This document shows, one piece after another, positions 62,431 through 64,000 of a DNA stretch of 64,000 bases. The stretch spans positions 2,668,501 through 2,732,500 of the forward strand of contig OZ014412.1 in assembly GCA_963965975.1 (NCBI GenBank), given 5' to 3'. A program made the translations under genes and the position numbers. Origin of the DNA: Xestospongia bergquistia (Eukaryota; Porifera; Demospongiae; Haplosclerida; Petrosiidae). The notes beneath the pieces were generated by a model. It worked only from the letters and a program-made list of their open reading frames with translations. It was not told where the DNA came from and searched no databases. How positions within the stretch are numbered: position 1 is the first letter of the stretch; every line of letters begins with the position of its first letter.

Positions 62431-64000
62431 CTAGTCATCTAGAAAAAAGACAAAAAAAGGCTCTTCTTTTCCCAGAAACTTGAGAGTGTGAGAAGTACTA
62501 TTATTCCCAGCACAGCAACAAATGCAAACAATCAGTATAATACAGGCAATGATAGTGAAGAATGCAGCAAAACCAATTGATAATCCTATAGTAATATCTG
62601 CTCCATCAGAATTATCATCACCTTTTATTATGTAAGCAAAAAAGAAAATCATTTCATAATTGATCACATATTGTAAATATTCCAATCACCTGAATATTGA
62701 TTTGGGTTACAAGTAGAAAGTCTTGCATTTGGACCACTGGTACGAGCTAGAGAGAACTCTATGGATGAAAAAGTAAATTGATCTTTATGACCAATTACTT
62801 ACCACATTCCAAAGAGACATCCTTGCTATGATCACAGATTCACAATTATGATATTGAGATGATGGACACCTCTCACAAGAAGTAAGACATTTAGTTTATG
62901 AACTGGTACACAAAACATTGTACAACTATATAGGTTGAGAACTGGAGCCAGCACTGAAACAAGTAGACAGCTTTGGCCTTATATTATAATGTGATAATTG
63001 TTACAGATGATATATATATATATCATTCTTTTGGTTGTCCTAACCACTTATTCTTTATTATTACTATATCTAGGTCATGAGGGAAAACTATGATAACAAT
63101 GGCTATAACATTTGTACACTCCTTCATTGATGTAGTAGTATTTATGGTTTTATATAATTTATATATACACAATATATTATATGAATATATTTGATCCAAA
63201 TGTCATATCTATGAGGCAGTGTACAAATACTTAGTTGGGATAGTAGTTGTTATTATCAAAATGTTTTCTAATGAACAATAGTAAGTTATGATAGGCATTC
63301 TACTCAGAAAGTAATAATGGCGTAACAACTTACTAAAATTTTAATAGAAATATATGCAGAAGATTCTTTTAATTATTAAGTCATTATTAATAACATATAG
63401 AAAATGATAAAACATAACTTACTAAATTGAGCTATTATAATTATAATGAGAATAGTTTGAATAACCAAGCTGTCGATAGACAACATTAGCATCTGTTGCA
63501 TCAAAACTATCACCACACATTGTTCTCCATTGCCCATTACAATAGATCTCACACAACCTTGGTTGGAGTAGGTTCCATTAACAATACGAAGTTGTCCTGT
63601 AAAAGGATTCTATTCCAAATCTTCTTAGAATCTAAATATATAACACAATTTTAATATTAGAGTAATTAATAGAATAATATACTTACAACAAAAAACAATA
63701 ACATCTTTATGTTATTATTGCAATAAGTAGAATAACAAGACCTGTAACTACACTGCAAGAGAACCAAGTAGCTGCTAGATCTACAATCAACATCTTCTAA
63801 CAAAGTTGGAGCTGTGTCTGTTCCATAACTTTTGAATTATAAATGAAACATAATCAATGCAATGCAACACAGCCATAAATCTCACATTGATGTACTTCCA
63901 GCATAAGTGTAACTTGAGGCACCAGTAAAGGCTAGTTGATGATATATCACATCAGCTTCATAAGAACCAAAAGAACTATCATCAAAGATGTTACCCCAAG
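62431..64000 (-). pseudogene. SRCR-domain transmembrane receptor, partial and probably inactivated
   Basis: Minus-strand exons from the right edge: WGNIFDDSSFGSYEADVIYH (SRCR), then TLLEDVDCRSSSYLVLLQCS near 63830-63700. A second SRCR exon at 63600-63430 reads GQLRIVNGTYSNQG, then CEIYCNGQWRTMCGDSFDAT in a shifted frame. Its second half (62990-62815) has TAG at 62926-62928 where Trp is expected, TAA at 62896-62898, and a frameshift before CDHSKDVSLECG. A spacer exon follows (EFSLARTSGPNARL...), then the last exon, GDDNSDGADI with a transmembrane helix (TIGLSIGFAAFFTIIACIIL), a short CCC-rich cytoplasmic tail and a stop at 62431. The phase-1 joins of the last three exons are intact. Such receptors are scavenger-like. 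The lesions lie in one domain only, so a spliced product skipping it cannot be excluded. Confidence 0.7.

Overview
The window looks like nuclear DNA of a demosponge, probably Amphimedon or a close relative. This is inferred from strong AT richness, GT-AG introns often only about 50 bp long, dense TA-flanked MITEs, and a gene repertoire of TRIM-NHL, SRCR, Kunitz/TIL and EGF proteins. No bacterial operon structure, rRNA, tRNA or CRISPR array was recognised.

Positions 1-53,000 are dominated by a tandem and partly inverted array of intronless TRIM-NHL genes. Each has a RING finger, two B-boxes, a coiled coil, one filamin-type Ig repeat and a six-bladed NHL propeller. Nine copies read open: seven on the plus strand (one cut by the left edge) and two on the minus strand. 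One further plus-strand copy carries an 8-bp frameshifting deletion, and one is 5'-truncated. Many small relics accompany them: RING leaders that stop early, detached NHL tails, and filamin and B-box fragments. Three copies (25171, 28979, 41038) form a subfamily with a Glu/Lys-rich insert in the filamin repeat. Most plus-strand copies are followed by a fragment that resembles a signal-peptide exon, so the duplicating unit seems to be larger than the TRIM gene.

Other genes lie within the array. At 34018-38814 (minus) is a complete two-exon gene for a VioB-like ferritin-domain protein of the bacterial indolocarbazole/violacein enzyme type. It has a eukaryotic signal-peptide exon, a TATA box, and an intron that holds one MITE nested in another. 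A 5'-truncated second copy lies at 22645-24689. At 16752-17530 is a decayed KMT2/trithorax SET domain, split by a MITE. Degenerate SRCR repeats lie at 48170-49790.

From 53.5 kb on, the sequence is ordinary multi-exon sponge DNA. It holds an eight-exon gamma-glutamyl hydrolase gene (minus) with a 41-bp minisatellite in one intron, and a relic of its first exons. Next is a plus-strand secreted or membrane EGF-containing gene whose last exon is split by a -1 frame change at an A10 tract. Then come a partial Kunitz gene, a TIL-Kunitz gene with one nonsense codon, and a minus-strand SRCR transmembrane receptor, apparently pseudogenised, that runs off the right edge.

TRIM-NHL proteins are typically cytoplasmic E3 ligases with a recognition propeller. 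The array's lineage-specific expansion and mosaic 3' ends suggest a diversifying recognition family, but no function can be proven from sequence alone.
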